Assembly: GCA_951812575.1 (NCBI GenBank)
Contig: OX638322.1
Location: forward strand, 774,850-838,849
Origin: Candidatus Binatia bacterium
Lineage (GTDB): Bacteria; Desulfobacterota; Binatia; Bin18
DNA length: 64,000 bases
Direction of reading: 5' to 3'
Both the position numbers and the translations under genes were made by a program. Below, in pieces: positions 34,992 to 43,700 of this stretch. Position 1 is the stretch's first letter; the number at the start of each line of letters is the position of its first letter. The notes under the pieces are model-generated. The model was not told the DNA's origin. It did not search any database and was given only the letters and a program-made list of their open reading frames with translations.

Positions 34992-35120
34992 TTACAGATA
35001 CACTTCCATATCCAGCCGATCAAAGGTACTCACGAGACACTTTCGTTGGCGTGGCGCTTCACGCGCTTCGGCTTCGACGAGTCCGAGTGTCTCCGACGCT
35101 TTCAGAGCTGTGGAGTCTCT
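34992..35120 (-). pseudogene. 3'-terminal fragment of a second wHTH gene
   Basis: Translates to LGLVEAEAREAPRQRK and VSTFDRLDMEVYL followed by TAA, nearly the same as the last 37-42 residues of the wHTH gene at 35622-36011. It begins at the hicA stop codon and has no start of its own. This is a diverged, truncated copy, so the hicBA pair now lies between a full copy and a tail copy. Confidence 0.75.
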
Positions 35121-35123
35121 ACC

Positions 35124-35315
35124 TCATCGGCCGATTTCAGGCAATGACAGGTTACGGCAAATCTTCCGTGCCAGCCCGTTGGGAATCTCAGTATGGCGCG
35201 GTACTGTCTCTACAGTACCAGTCGTAGGATTACACCATAAGGAATGTCCCCGTCCTTCACGCTTGAGATAGCAGCCATACCGACGTAAGTGCCGCAGGAG
35301 AGCATTACGCTTCAC
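35124..35315 (-). CDS. hicA: HicA family toxin
   Basis: mRNA interferase of 63 residues with the double-stranded RNA-binding-like HicA fold. LLRHLRRYGCYLKREGRGHS carries the active His in GRGHS, and VETVPRHTEIPNGLARKICR is the usual second half. It cleaves mRNA unless bound by HicB. It begins with GTG overlapping the hicB stop (GTGA). The order antitoxin then toxin is the less common of the two orders in this family. Confidence 0.88.
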   Translation of the reverse strand: MKRNALLRHLRRYGCYLKREGRGHSLWCNPTTGTVETVPRHTEIPNGLARKICRNLSLPEIGR

Positions 35316-35527
35316 TCGACAATCACCGTTTCCCTGATAGCGTCGGCCGGCAGCCCACGGAGTGCGTCCTCCCGGCGATCCTCAAGAATCAACGCAATAG
35401 CCTCAGCTACGCTTGCGCGCGCTTCGGCTGGAGTTCGGCCCTGGCCGTTTGCTCCGGGAATCTCGGGGCAGTAGGCAATATACCAATCGTTCTCCCGCTC
35501 AATCAGCGCGGTAAATTCGTTCCGCAT
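35312..35527 (-). CDS. hicB: HicB family antitoxin
   Basis: Antitoxin of 71 residues with the partial RNase H-like HicB fold: FTALIERENDWYIAYCPEIP, then GQGRTPAEARASVAEAIAL. It has no C-terminal DNA-binding domain that I can see, which is typical of the short HicB type. Translation is coupled to hicA. The ATG has only a weak GGGG upstream. Confidence 0.87.
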   Translation of the reverse strand: MRNEFTALIERENDWYIAYCPEIPGANGQGRTPAEARASVAEAIALILEDRREDALRGLPADAIRETVIVE

Positions 35528-35621
35528 GGATATCCCCTTAATAAGTTATCGCTTCTGTGACTCCGATAAAGCTCGTTCCACAGAAGCCTCAATAGCACGG
35601 CAGCCTTCTGTGGAAACCAGA

Positions 35622-36011
35622 CTATAAATACACTTCCATATCCAGCCGATCAAAGGTACTCACTGGACGTTTGCGCTGGCGAGGTGACTCCCGCTCTTCC
35701 GCTTCGACCAATCCCAGGTTCTCCAATACTTTCAGGTCCGTACTGACATTCTTGATATCCCTGCCCGCCAACGCGGCCAATTGGCGCACTGATTGAGGAT
35801 CGTTTCGCCTGATCAATCTCAGGAGTTCAAGCCGTTTCGGCGTCAGTGTCCGGGCCATCTCCTTGATGCTGGGAAAGGAGAGAACCGGCGTAGAGCGCGG
35901 AAGTTTTTCGCCTTTCCGTGACGCTTTGGCAACAGTAGAAAATGCCTCGCGGACCTGACCGAAAAAATCTTCCTCTGGTCGCACAACAATTTTAATCCGT
36001 TGTAACTTCAT
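35622..36011 (-). CDS. wHTH regulator (HVO_A0114-like) of a HEPN/MNT module
   Basis: Winged-helix protein of 129 residues: LTPKRLELLRLIRRNDPQSV and RQLAALAGRDIKNVSTDLKV form the HTH, with the wing at VEAEERESPRQRK. It resembles the HVO_A0114-type DNA-binding proteins found in toxin-antitoxin loci, usually with other toxins. It overlaps the hepT gene by 20 bases, giving a three-gene unit MntA, HepT, wHTH. It may be a dedicated repressor. A tail copy lies at 34992-35120. Confidence 0.8.
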   Translation of the reverse strand: MKLQRIKIVVRPEEDFFGQVREAFSTVAKASRKGEKLPRSTPVLSFPSIKEMARTLTPKRLELLRLIRRNDPQSVRQLAALAGRDIKNVSTDLKVLENLGLVEAEERESPRQRKRPVSTFDRLDMEVYL

Positions 36012-36348
36012 CGAGCATCTGAAGAATACGTGGCTTGAGAAAGGGAAGATCTTGTTGAACCGTCTTCCATACTACTTCCAGATTCACTCCAAAGTAGTCA
36101 TGGATCAACTTATCTCGAATTCCGGTCATCTCGCGCCAAGGAATAGACGCATAATGCTTTTTCAAAGACTGAGGAATTTTCTTCGAAGCTTCTCCAATAA
36201 TCTCTAAGGCCCGGACTACTGCAAAGATCGTCTTGTCGTCTGCCTCAAATTCTTCGAGCCCTATCCCTTGTGTAAACTGATCGGCTTTCTCAATCGCGTC
36301 CAGTATATCCTGGAGATGATCTGAAACATTGCGCGACGCAGACTTCAT
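35992..36348 (-). CDS. HepT-like HEPN ribonuclease toxin (DUF86)
   Basis: HEPN protein of 118 residues. Four-helix pattern with VRALEIIGEASKKIP and the catalytic RDKLIHDYFG (Rx4HxY) near residue 78. HepT cleaves RNA and is neutralised when the paired MntA adds AMP to the Tyr in this motif. Its ATG overlaps the mntA stop by four bases. All key residues are present. Confidence 0.88.
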   Translation of the reverse strand: MKSASRNVSDHLQDILDAIEKADQFTQGIGLEEFEADDKTIFAVVRALEIIGEASKKIPQSLKKHYASIPWREMTGIRDKLIHDYFGVNLEVVWKTVQQDLPFLKPRILQMLDEVTTD

Positions 36349-36650
36349 ACGGCAATAACTTCGGCAAGGACGCGCTGTCCAAGGGACGGCTTGAGAGCAT
36401 CCTTCATTACAAGGTCCACTTTGATACCAAGGAGATCACTCAGAGCGTTCTCCAAGGTGATGAACTGCAAGAGACTCGGCACTTCGTCGAACTCAACAAG
36501 GACATCAAGATCGCTGCCCTCTTGTTGGTCGTTCTGGACGAATGAGCCAAATATACCAAGTGATCTCACTTTGTGATGCTCTGCAAGAACTTGTTTCTGC
36601 TGCCGCAAGAGCGTCGTGAAATGCGCCAAGGTTTTTGTTTCTTTTTCCAT
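36345..36650 (-). CDS. MntA-like nucleotidyltransferase antitoxin
   Basis: Minimal nucleotidyltransferase of 101 residues. LGIFGSFVQNDQQEGSDLDV has the GSF and the two Asp of the GSx10DxD metal site, and VDLVMKDALKP follows. MntA-type proteins AMPylate the cognate HEPN toxin. First gene of the three-gene module. Ten bases after the Uma2 stop, so possibly one transcript with it. Confidence 0.88.
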   Translation of the reverse strand: MEKETKTLAHFTTLLRQQKQVLAEHHKVRSLGIFGSFVQNDQQEGSDLDVLVEFDEVPSLLQFITLENALSDLLGIKVDLVMKDALKPSLGQRVLAEVIAV

Positions 36651-36662
36651 CGCCTCAAACTC

Positions 36663-37280
36663 CTACCACAGCTCCCGAACGTCCAGAACGAATCCGGGCA
36701 GGATTGATTCACCGTCGAGGGAAGCCGGATCATCATGAATCTCAACGGCCCGCTTCGGGCGGTAGATATGGACACGCTTTTCGAGCGGATCAATCAGCCA
36801 GCCGAGCTGGGCACCGGTGGCAAGATACTCCCGCATTTTTTCTTGCAAGGCAGAGAGGTGGTCTTGTTGCGAGCGAAGCTCGACCACAAAGTCGGGACAC
36901 AGCGGGGCAAAGCCGTTCTGCTGTGCTTCGGTCAAGGTCTCCCAGCGGGCGCGTCTCAGCCATGATACGTCCGGTGAACGTTTTGCGCCATTCGGCAGCA
37001 TGAATCCGGTTGAAGAATCGAATACCAGACCGGTCCCATCCGTTTCGGCCCAAGCGACTAGGTAGTAAGTCAGCTTACTATTTCGCCAGCCCGTCTTTGA
37101 TCCTGTCGGAGGCATAATCACCAACTCGTGCTGTGCGGTCAGTTCAAGCCGCAACTCCGGGTTCTCTTGGCACAGCAGCACGAACTGTTCATCCGTCAGT
37201 TGTACCGTCTGCACATTGATTTTCACCGGAATGGAATATTCCGCCCAACCCGGCCAGGCTGGTTTGCTTACTTGAGCCAT
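36663..37280 (-). CDS. Uma2 family (DUF820) putative endonuclease
   Basis: Uma2 protein of 205 residues with the PD-(D/E)xK nuclease-like fold. ELRLELTAQHELVIMPPTGS, SPDVSWL and PDFVVELRS give the family's active-site strands, and GWLIDPLEKRVHIYRP follows. The family is abundant in cyanobacteria and other large genomes. The function is unproven, perhaps linked to mobile elements. GGAG precedes the ATG. It is the rightmost gene of the defence island. Confidence 0.85.
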   Translation of the reverse strand: MAQVSKPAWPGWAEYSIPVKINVQTVQLTDEQFVLLCQENPELRLELTAQHELVIMPPTGSKTGWRNSKLTYYLVAWAETDGTGLVFDSSTGFMLPNGAKRSPDVSWLRRARWETLTEAQQNGFAPLCPDFVVELRSQQDHLSALQEKMREYLATGAQLGWLIDPLEKRVHIYRPKRAVEIHDDPASLDGESILPGFVLDVRELW

Positions 37281-37429
37281 CTTTGTTCTCCGTTGTTTTT
37301 CAGCCTAGAACGCCACCTGTTGTTTTTCAACGCCTGGCCAAGATTCCGTAAAGCATCCATTGAGAATATGAGCCCACTCTTTTACAGTCGAATGGAACCC
37401 TGACCTGAGTTGTGACAAAGGAGCGTCCC

Positions 37430-38236
37430 ATGTGGCCGGATAATAAACGCTGTGCGGTTGGTCTGAGTTTTGACTTTGATGCGGAAACGCTGTGGACCCG
37501 CACCATGCGACAGCCCTTCCCTGGCCAGCTCTCGCGCGGCGAGTACGGAGCACGGGTCGGGGTACCGCGCATTCTCAGCTTGCTCAAAAAATATGACCTC
37601 AAGGCGACCTTCTTTGTGCCGGGCTGGTCGGCGGACAACCACCCCCAGTTGGTTGAACAGATGTACGCCGCCGGGCATGAGATCGGGCATCATGGCTATG
37701 AGCATGAGTTTGTCGCGAACAAGGGCCGAGAAGCCGAGCTGGAGGTGTTGCTGAGGGGGACAGAGAGCCTCAAGCGTATTACCGGCCAGGCGCCACAGGG
37801 CTACCGCTCTCCGGCCGGCAATACCGGCCCGCATACCTTTGACTTATTGCTCGACCACGATTTTCTATATGACAGCAGCCTGGTTGGCGACGATAATCCC
37901 TACTGGCTCACCACCCCCCAGACCAAGCGTCAGCTCCTGGAAGTTCCCTTTAGCTGGGAGCTGGATGATGCGCCACACTTTTTTTTCAGCTTCTCCCCCT
38001 ACTTCGCGGGCATGTCGAGCCAGAACAAGGTATATGAAATCTGGCAGGCCGAGTTTGACGGTGCCTATGCGGACGGCGGCTTTCTCGGCATTGTCATGCA
38101 CCCGCAGATTATTGGCCGCCGCTCGCGTATGGCCATGCTGGAGCGGCTGATTCAACACATCCTGGAACATGAGGGCGTCTGGTTTGCGACGCATTGCGAG
38201 GTCGCGCAAACGTGGATAGCGGAAACCACACCCTGA
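37430..38236 (+). CDS. Polysaccharide deacetylase family protein
   Basis: NodB-type carbohydrate esterase of 268 residues. SFDFDAETL gives the metal-binding Asp pair, GHEIGHHGYEHE the two His, and YRSPAG the Arg-containing motif. The end MHPQIIGR provides the late catalytic His. Such enzymes remove N-acetyl or formyl groups from glycans or act on small amides such as allantoin-like compounds. AAAGGAG six bases before the ATG at 37430 decides the start. No signal peptide, so it is probably cytosolic. Confidence 0.87.
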   Translation: MWPDNKRCAVGLSFDFDAETLWTRTMRQPFPGQLSRGEYGARVGVPRILSLLKKYDLKATFFVPGWSADNHPQLVEQMYAAGHEIGHHGYEHEFVANKGREAELEVLLRGTESLKRITGQAPQGYRSPAGNTGPHTFDLLLDHDFLYDSSLVGDDNPYWLTTPQTKRQLLEVPFSWELDDAPHFFFSFSPYFAGMSSQNKVYEIWQAEFDGAYADGGFLGIVMHPQIIGRRSRMAMLERLIQHILEHEGVWFATHCEVAQTWIAETTP

Positions 38237-38318
38237 GTTCCCACCGCGCTCAATTGATTGACCCTCACCGGACCGGGTGTTAGGCTGGTGCCCACGCATT
38301 GAGCCCGAGGAGAAACGT

Positions 38319-38978
38319 ATGAATGGCGTGCATGACATGGGTGGTATGACCTGCTACGGCCCGGTCAAACCGGAAGAGAACGAACCGATCTTTCATGCCG
38401 AGTGGGAGAAGCGCGTGTTTGCCATGACCATGCTCGGCATGGGCCAGCTCGATACGCTCGACGCCTTTCGGCACGCGATCGAACGCATGGACCCCACCCA
38501 TTACCTCTCCTCGACTTACTACGAGCACTGGCTGGCCGCACTGGAAACCCTGGCCGTGGAAAAAGGGGTACTCACCCCAGAGGAATTAGCAACCGGAGTC
38601 GCCCAGGAGACCGGTAAGCGAACAGAAGGGCCGCTTCCACCGGAAGCGGTCCCGGCAGTTGTCCAAGGCGGGGCGCCCTGCCATCGGACAGAAGGCCGCC
38701 TGACCCCGCGTTTCTCGGTCGGCGCCCAGGTTCGAGCCCGTAACCTGAATCCAACCGGGCACACCCGGCTGCCCCGTTATGTCCGGGGGAAAAATGGCAC
38801 GATAGCCCAAGTCTACGGCACCTTTGTGTACCCGGATACCAATGCTCACGGCCAGGGCGAACAGCCACAGCCACTGTATTCAGTCTGCTTTACCGCCCAG
38901 GAACTCTGGGGCCCGGACGCCGCCGCAACAGACAATCTGTATATCGACCTGTGGGAAGATTACCTCGACCCCGCCTAA
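38319..38978 (+). CDS. nthB: Nitrile hydratase, beta subunit
   Basis: Beta subunit of 219 residues. [10 protein letters not shown] at the start, the [15 protein letters not shown] block and the late [20 protein letters not shown] are the standard family marks. It pairs with the metal-bearing alpha subunit to hydrate nitriles to amides. GAGGAGAAACGT precedes the ATG. The order beta, alpha, accessory is the one known for cobalt-type enzymes. alpha starts 11 bases downstream. Confidence 0.93.
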   Translation: MNGVHDMGGMTCYGPVKPEENEPIFHAEWEKRVFAMTMLGMGQLDTLDAFRHAIERMDPTHYLSSTYYEHWLAALETLAVEKGVLTPEELATGVAQETGKRTEGPLPPEAVPAVVQGGAPCHRTEGRLTPRFSVGAQVRARNLNPTGHTRLPRYVRGKNGTIAQVYGTFVYPDTNAHGQGEQPQPLYSVCFTAQELWGPDAAATDNLYIDLWEDYLDPA

Positions 38979-38989
38979 GGAGAGGAGTC

Positions 38990-39655
38990 ATGAGTAGCGA
39001 TCATACTCACGGCCATAGCGCCCACGATGCCCCGCCGAATCCCTACCTGGAGAAACATACCTCTCCCGAACAGACCGCGGCTCTGGAGCAACGGGTACAG
39101 GCCCTAGAGTCCTTACTGGTAGCCAAGGGTCTGGTCTCTTCGGAAACGCTCGACAAGCTGGTCGAAACGTATGAGAGCGACCTCGGGCCGATCAACGGGG
39201 CCAAGGTTGTGGCCCGCGCCTGGGTCGATCCGGCGTATAAAGAGCGCCTGCTCAAAGACGCCACCGCGGCCATTGCGGAACTCGGCTTCAGCGGCCTCCA
39301 GGGCGAACATATGGTGGTGGTTGAGAACACCCCGGACACCCATAACCTGGTCGTCTGCACTCTGTGCTCCTGCTATCCGTGGCCGGTTCTGGGGCTACCG
39401 CCAGCCTGGTTCAAGGATGCGGCCTATCGCTCGCGTTCGGTGGTGGACCCGCGTGGTGTGCTACGGGACTTTGGTCTGGAACTCGACGAATCCACCGCGG
39501 TAAAGGTCTGGGACAGTAGCGCAGAAATCCGCTATATGGTTCTGCCCGAACGGCCCGCCGGAACCGAGGGCATGAGTGAAGAAGAACTCACTGCGCTGGT
39601 CAGCCGCGACTCGATGATCGGCGTCACCAAGGTCGAAAAGAATACTTTACGTTGA
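38990..39655 (+). CDS. nthA: Nitrile hydratase, alpha subunit, cobalt-type
   Basis: Catalytic subunit of 221 residues. The metal claw [10 protein letters not shown] has Thr and Tyr, as in cobalt-type enzymes (iron types read CSLCSCT). The two inner Cys are oxidised to sulfinic and sulfenic acid in mature protein. The His-rich N-terminus [13 protein letters not shown] and [13 protein letters not shown] and VYTC-like blocks are usual. AGGAGAGGAGTC precedes the ATG. The accessory gene follows after 49 bases. Confidence 0.95.
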   Translation: MSSDHTHGHSAHDAPPNPYLEKHTSPEQTAALEQRVQALESLLVAKGLVSSETLDKLVETYESDLGPINGAKVVARAWVDPAYKERLLKDATAAIAELGFSGLQGEHMVVVENTPDTHNLVVCTLCSCYPWPVLGLPPAWFKDAAYRSRSVVDPRGVLRDFGLELDESTAVKVWDSSAEIRYMVLPERPAGTEGMSEEELTALVSRDSMIGVTKVEKNTLR

Positions 39656-39704
39656 CAAAACGCCTGGCAGATAGAGAACGGAAAGTATTCTTTCATCCAG
39701 CAGC

Positions 39705-40100
39705 ATGAAATCTACACCCGATCGTAAGATCTCAAATATGGCCGGGGACACGGCTCTGCCGCGGAAGAGCGGCGAGCTGGTCTTTCACGACGCTTGGGAA
39801 CGGCGAGCCTTTGCCCTGGCCGTGGCCCTGTGTGAACAGGGGCAGTATCAATGGGACGAATTTCGAGACCATTTGATTGCCGAAATTGGAGTCGCGGATA
39901 AGACGCAGGCCGACAAGCCGGACACTCCCGTGACCGGCTATTATGAACACTGGCTGGCCTCGTTGGAAAAGGTGCTGATCGAAAAGGGACTCTGCACACA
40001 AGACCAACTCCGGGTGGGCGAGGGCGAAGAAACTCCCCCCCCAACCCCGCCGTCGGGCGGGTCGCAACGTCCCGTCCCGCGCGTGCCGAGACCGATCTGA
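39705..40100 (+). CDS. Nitrile hydratase accessory (activator) protein
   Basis: Protein of 131 residues related to the N-terminal half of the beta subunit: FHDAWERRAFALAVAL and YYEHWLASLEKVLIEKGL. In cobalt enzymes such proteins (P14K type) bring cobalt and oxidised cysteines into the alpha subunit by subunit swapping. The last 25 residues are Pro-rich. No amidase gene follows, so the amide product must be used by an enzyme encoded elsewhere. Confidence 0.85.
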   Translation: MKSTPDRKISNMAGDTALPRKSGELVFHDAWERRAFALAVALCEQGQYQWDEFRDHLIAEIGVADKTQADKPDTPVTGYYEHWLASLEKVLIEKGLCTQDQLRVGEGEETPPPTPPSGGSQRPVPRVPRPI

Positions 40101-40116
40101 TCAATCTCTCTGCAAG

Positions 40117-40536
40117 CTAGCCGCCAAGCGCGTCGAGCCCGGCCTGCGAGCAGGCCACGTCTTCATCGACCGTGCCGCCGCCAACGCCGATCCCGCCGAT
40201 GACCTCCCCATCAACGACAATGGGCAGGCCACCCCCGACCATGGTCGCCCGAGAAAAATGCGACAAGCCGACGACCAGGGATTGGTCATCTTTGATGGCG
40301 CTGTAGAGGTCTTGTGTTCCCACCCCAAACAGGGCGGTAAACGCCTTGCGTTGACAGCCTTCCACCCCGAGTAGCGGGGCGCCGTCCATGCGGCCAAACG
40401 CCTTGAGATTGCCGCCATCATCAACAACCGCCACGTTCTGTTTGCAGCCCAACTCTTCTGCCTTGGCGACAGCCGCGGCCACCATTGCCGCTGCGGATTC
40501 ATACGAAATCGTGTTCTTGGCGTAGGTCTTTGCCAT
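40117..40536 (-). CDS. GlcG/HbpS family haem-binding-like protein
   Basis: Protein of 139 residues of the GlcG/HbpS (DUF336) fold. YESAAAMVAAAVAKAEELG, NVAVVDDGGNLKAFGRMDGA and GGLPIVVDGEVIGGIGVGGG are its blocks. Members bind haem or sit with oxidoreductases as putative cofactor-stabilising partners. The start ATG at 40536 has GGAGG. It is opposite in direction to both neighbours, so its partner is unclear. Confidence 0.85.
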   Translation of the reverse strand: MAKTYAKNTISYESAAAMVAAAVAKAEELGCKQNVAVVDDGGNLKAFGRMDGAPLLGVEGCQRKAFTALFGVGTQDLYSAIKDDQSLVVGLSHFSRATMVGGGLPIVVDGEVIGGIGVGGGTVDEDVACSQAGLDALGG

Positions 40537-40657
40537 ACTCAGCCCTCCTCTCCGGCTATCCGTATGCGGCCTGCTGACAGGAGTCAAGCTGCGTCCGTCC
40601 CTTTCTCTTGATCCGGTGATACCAGACAGGATAGTGTCCGGGAGAGAAAGGAGGGGC

Positions 40658-41878
40658 ATGGGTATGTTTCTCATGCGTTTTACAGAACGGGCCTATGTAG
40701 ACTACTCGGAAGAAGATGTGCGCCAGAGTTTCCGCAGCGCGGTCCGCCTGACGTTTCCGAATGCCCATTTCAATCCAGGTCTGGGAGCGGACCTGTATAA
40801 TACCTATCTTGACGAGTACGAGTATTCAGAAGAGGTTGGCTTCGACGGTCTGATGCTGAATGAGCATCATAATACCCCGACGTGTATGGGGGCGGCCATG
40901 AATCTCGAAGCCGCCATCCTGGCCCGCACTACCAAGCGGGCAAAAATCGTCCTGCTGGGCAATCCACTCCCGATTTTCGATAACCCGCTACGACTGGCCG
41001 AGGAGCTGGCGGAGATCGATATGATCTCGCGGGGCCGACTCGTATCGGGCTTTGTACGGGGAACGGGTATTGAGAGCTGGGCAACGAACACCAACCCGGT
41101 GTATAACCGCGAGCGTTTTGAAGAAGCGCACGACTTGATTATCAAAACCTGGACCACCCCAGGGCCGTGGCGCTGGGAGGGTAAGCATTATCAGTTCCGG
41201 GTCGTCAACCCGTTTGAACGACCGCTCCAACAGCCGCATCCGCCCGTTTGGATTCCCGGTATCGGCAGCCCGGAGACGCTGGTCTGGTGTGCCCAGCACC
41301 ACTATCCCTACATTTATTTAGAAACCGATCCCCAGGTGACCCTGGACCTGACCGCAATTTATACCGAGGCCGCCAAGCAGGTGGGCTATGAGCCGGGTCC
41401 ACAAAACTTTGGCTATCTCGTCCGCGTCCATGTCCAGGACACAGACGAAAAAGCGTATGAGGTCGGTAAAGGTTTTCTGATCGGAAACGCCGGTGTCGGT
41501 CGCGTGCCGCTGCCGGGCGACTTCATGGCCCCGCCGGGCTATAACTCGCGCGAAGGGGCCAGGCGCATTGTCGACCAGTACCGGCGCTATTCACTCCGGC
41601 CTGACCCCCTCTACGGCGGCGTTGATTCCGCGGGCTGGGAAAAGGTCGTAGAAAGCAACCGGGTGATTGTGGGCAACCCGGACACGGTAGTCAGGAAACT
41701 ACGCGAAGTCCTCAGCGTTGTCCGCCCCGGCATTCTTGGCGTCTGGACGAATGACGGCACCATCGGACATGAAGACACGATGCGCTGTTTAGCCCTCATG
41801 GAGCATGACGTGCTCCCGGCAGTCCGGGAAATGGGAAAAGAGCTGGGACTGCCCGGACCCTTTGAACACGCTCCATAG
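40658..41878 (+). CDS. LLM class flavin-dependent oxidoreductase
   Basis: Luciferase-like monooxygenase of 406 residues. RFTERAYVDY at the N-terminus, VGFDGLMLNEHHNTP, ILGNPLPI-like LLGNPLPIFDNPLRLAEE and RLVSGFVRGTGIESW define the subgroup often annotated as bacterial luciferase-like in uncultured soil and marine genomes. AAAGGAGGGG lies four bases before the ATG. A second ATG two codons on is possible. It is followed 30 bases later by an alpha/beta hydrolase, suggesting a monooxygenase-hydrolase pair for ring or ester breakdown. Confidence 0.85.
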   Translation: MGMFLMRFTERAYVDYSEEDVRQSFRSAVRLTFPNAHFNPGLGADLYNTYLDEYEYSEEVGFDGLMLNEHHNTPTCMGAAMNLEAAILARTTKRAKIVLLGNPLPIFDNPLRLAEELAEIDMISRGRLVSGFVRGTGIESWATNTNPVYNRERFEEAHDLIIKTWTTPGPWRWEGKHYQFRVVNPFERPLQQPHPPVWIPGIGSPETLVWCAQHHYPYIYLETDPQVTLDLTAIYTEAAKQVGYEPGPQNFGYLVRVHVQDTDEKAYEVGKGFLIGNAGVGRVPLPGDFMAPPGYNSREGARRIVDQYRRYSLRPDPLYGGVDSAGWEKVVESNRVIVGNPDTVVRKLREVLSVVRPGILGVWTNDGTIGHEDTMRCLALMEHDVLPAVREMGKELGLPGPFEHAP

Positions 41879-41907
41879 ACAATCTCCATGGAACAGAGAC
41901 AACAACC

Positions 41908-42690
41908 ATGCCAGAACATGCAGAACATACTATCGAAGTCGGCGGCGCCACAATCCATTATCTGAAAGGCGGCCGGGGCAAGCCGCTCGTCATACTGCAC
42001 GGCGCGGAAGGCAGTCTGGGCTGGCGGCAATATCACGAACAGTTGGCCGAGTCCTTCACCGTCTATGCGCCAACCTGTCCGGGCTTTGGCCAGTCCGAAC
42101 GTCCCCCCTGGCTCGAATCCTTTACGGACCTGACGCGCTTCAGTCTGTGGCTGTTGGATGCGCTGGAGCTACCTCAGGTGACTCTGGCGGGTCACTTCAT
42201 CGGCGGCTGGCTGGCAGCAGAAATGGCGGTCATGTCGCCCAGGACATTCGAGCATCTCATTCTGATTGACGCGGCCGGTATCCAACCGCAGGACGGCGAA
42301 ATTGCCGATGTCTTTCTGCACGGACAGGAGGGCACCAGACAACTGGCGTATTTCGACCCACAGCAGGTTGCCGAGTATGCCGAACTGTTCCAGCATAAGC
42401 CATCCAAAGAGGAGCGCGACATACAAACGCGCAACCAGGAAACTCTCGTCCGCTACTGTTGGAAGCCGTATATGTTCAGCCCCAGCCTGCCTGGGCTGTT
42501 AGGCCGAGTGCAGCTGCCAACCCTTATTATCTGGGGACAGGACGACCGGATCGTGCCGCTGGAATGCAGTGCGTTATATCAGCACGCTCTGCCCAACGCC
42601 CGCGTAGAAATCATTCCGCAATGCGGTAATTGCCCGCCACTGGAAAAGCCAACCGAATGCGTCCGCCTCATCCGAAATTTTCTGGTATGA
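41908..42690 (+). CDS. Alpha/beta hydrolase fold protein with altered catalytic residues
   Basis: Protein of 260 residues with a clear alpha/beta hydrolase fold: oxyanion HGAEG (31-35), the nucleophile elbow GHFIGG (95-100) and WGQDDRIVPL with the acid Asp. The elbow should be GHSxGG, so the Ser is Phe97 (TTC). Where the His normally sits (GHLPPLEKP) the sequence is GNCPPLEKP, Asn241 (AAT). Both changes are single-base from expected codons. It may be a pseudo-enzyme. It follows the LLM gene closely and ends 28 bases before the next hydrolase. Confidence 0.85.
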   Translation: MPEHAEHTIEVGGATIHYLKGGRGKPLVILHGAEGSLGWRQYHEQLAESFTVYAPTCPGFGQSERPPWLESFTDLTRFSLWLLDALELPQVTLAGHFIGGWLAAEMAVMSPRTFEHLILIDAAGIQPQDGEIADVFLHGQEGTRQLAYFDPQQVAEYAELFQHKPSKEERDIQTRNQETLVRYCWKPYMFSPSLPGLLGRVQLPTLIIWGQDDRIVPLECSALYQHALPNARVEIIPQCGNCPPLEKPTECVRLIRNFLV

Positions 42691-42717
42691 TGTGCGCTCG
42701 GATGAAAGGAAAACGCC

Positions 42718-43653
42718 ATGCCACTCCATCCCCAGGTCGCAAAAGCCCTCGAACAAATGGCCGCCGCCGGCCCACCCCTACATCATCTTTCGCCCCAGGA
42801 AGCGCGGACCGCCATGGAAGCCGCGCGGGGCGTAACGGCTGACCCTGAGCCGGTCGGCACGGTCGAAGACCGGCTGATACCCGGCGTGGCCGGCAAACAG
42901 CCGATCCGTATTTACACTCCCGCCGGAGACGGCCCGTTTCCCATATTGGTCTATTTTCACGGGGGTGGCTGGGTGGTTGGCAGTCTGAACACGGTGGATG
43001 CCTCCTGTCGTGCCTTGACTAATCTTGCTAACTGCGTGGTGGTCTCCGCAGACTACAGACTCGCGCCAGAAGACAAATTTCCGGCAGCGGTCAATGACTG
43101 CTACGCCGCGACGCGGTGGGTCGCGTTCAACGCGGCCGCCCTGAACGGGGATGTCTCTCGACTGGCTGTGGGCGGTGAAAGTGCCGGTGCCAACCTGGCG
43201 GCCGCGGTGACCCTCAAGGCGCAGGAGAGTGGCCTGCCGGCTCTCGCCTATCAACTCCTCCTATACCCGGTCACGGCGCACGCGGTTGACCTGCCGTCGC
43301 ACACCGAAAATGCGGACGGCTATTTTCTGACAACCGAGATGATGGGGTGGTTCTGGGATCATTATCTCGCCAGCGAAGCGGATGGACACAACCCGCTGGC
43401 CTCCCCCCTGCACGCCTCGACCGATCAATGCCGCTCCCTGCCGCCGGCCTTTATTGCCACCGCGGAATACGATCCCCTGCGGGACGAGGGAGCCGCGTAC
43501 GCGGCCAAGCTACGTGAGGCAGGCGTAGCGGTTGAATACGTCTGTTTTGAGGGGCTCATCCACGGCTTTATGGGTATGGCCAAGGTCATTGAGCCGGCCG
43601 GGCAGGCCTTGGAAAAGGCGGCCGCGGCGCTGAAAACCGCTCTGCATGAATAG
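42718..43653 (+). CDS. Alpha/beta hydrolase, HSL (hormone-sensitive lipase) family
   Basis: Esterase of 311 residues. HGGGWVVG is the oxyanion motif, GGESAGANLA has the Ser nucleophile, EYDPLRDEG the Asp and GLIHGFMGM the His: a complete triad. HSL-type enzymes cut short acyl esters. GAAAGGAAAACGCC precedes the ATG. It is in one rightward run with the LLM gene and the altered hydrolase, and could supply the activity that gene lacks. Confidence 0.9.
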   Translation: MPLHPQVAKALEQMAAAGPPLHHLSPQEARTAMEAARGVTADPEPVGTVEDRLIPGVAGKQPIRIYTPAGDGPFPILVYFHGGGWVVGSLNTVDASCRALTNLANCVVVSADYRLAPEDKFPAAVNDCYAATRWVAFNAAALNGDVSRLAVGGESAGANLAAAVTLKAQESGLPALAYQLLLYPVTAHAVDLPSHTENADGYFLTTEMMGWFWDHYLASEADGHNPLASPLHASTDQCRSLPPAFIATAEYDPLRDEGAAYAAKLREAGVAVEYVCFEGLIHGFMGMAKVIEPAGQALEKAAAALKTALHE

Positions 43654-43700
43654 GCAGGTCCGGGTCACTCGATAGCGTTGCTACTGAAACCCCCCTCACC

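Noticed and set aside
37281..37429. Short frame with EWAHILNGCF on the minus strand as a gene fragment
   Set aside because: No family recognised, no start signal; could be chance.
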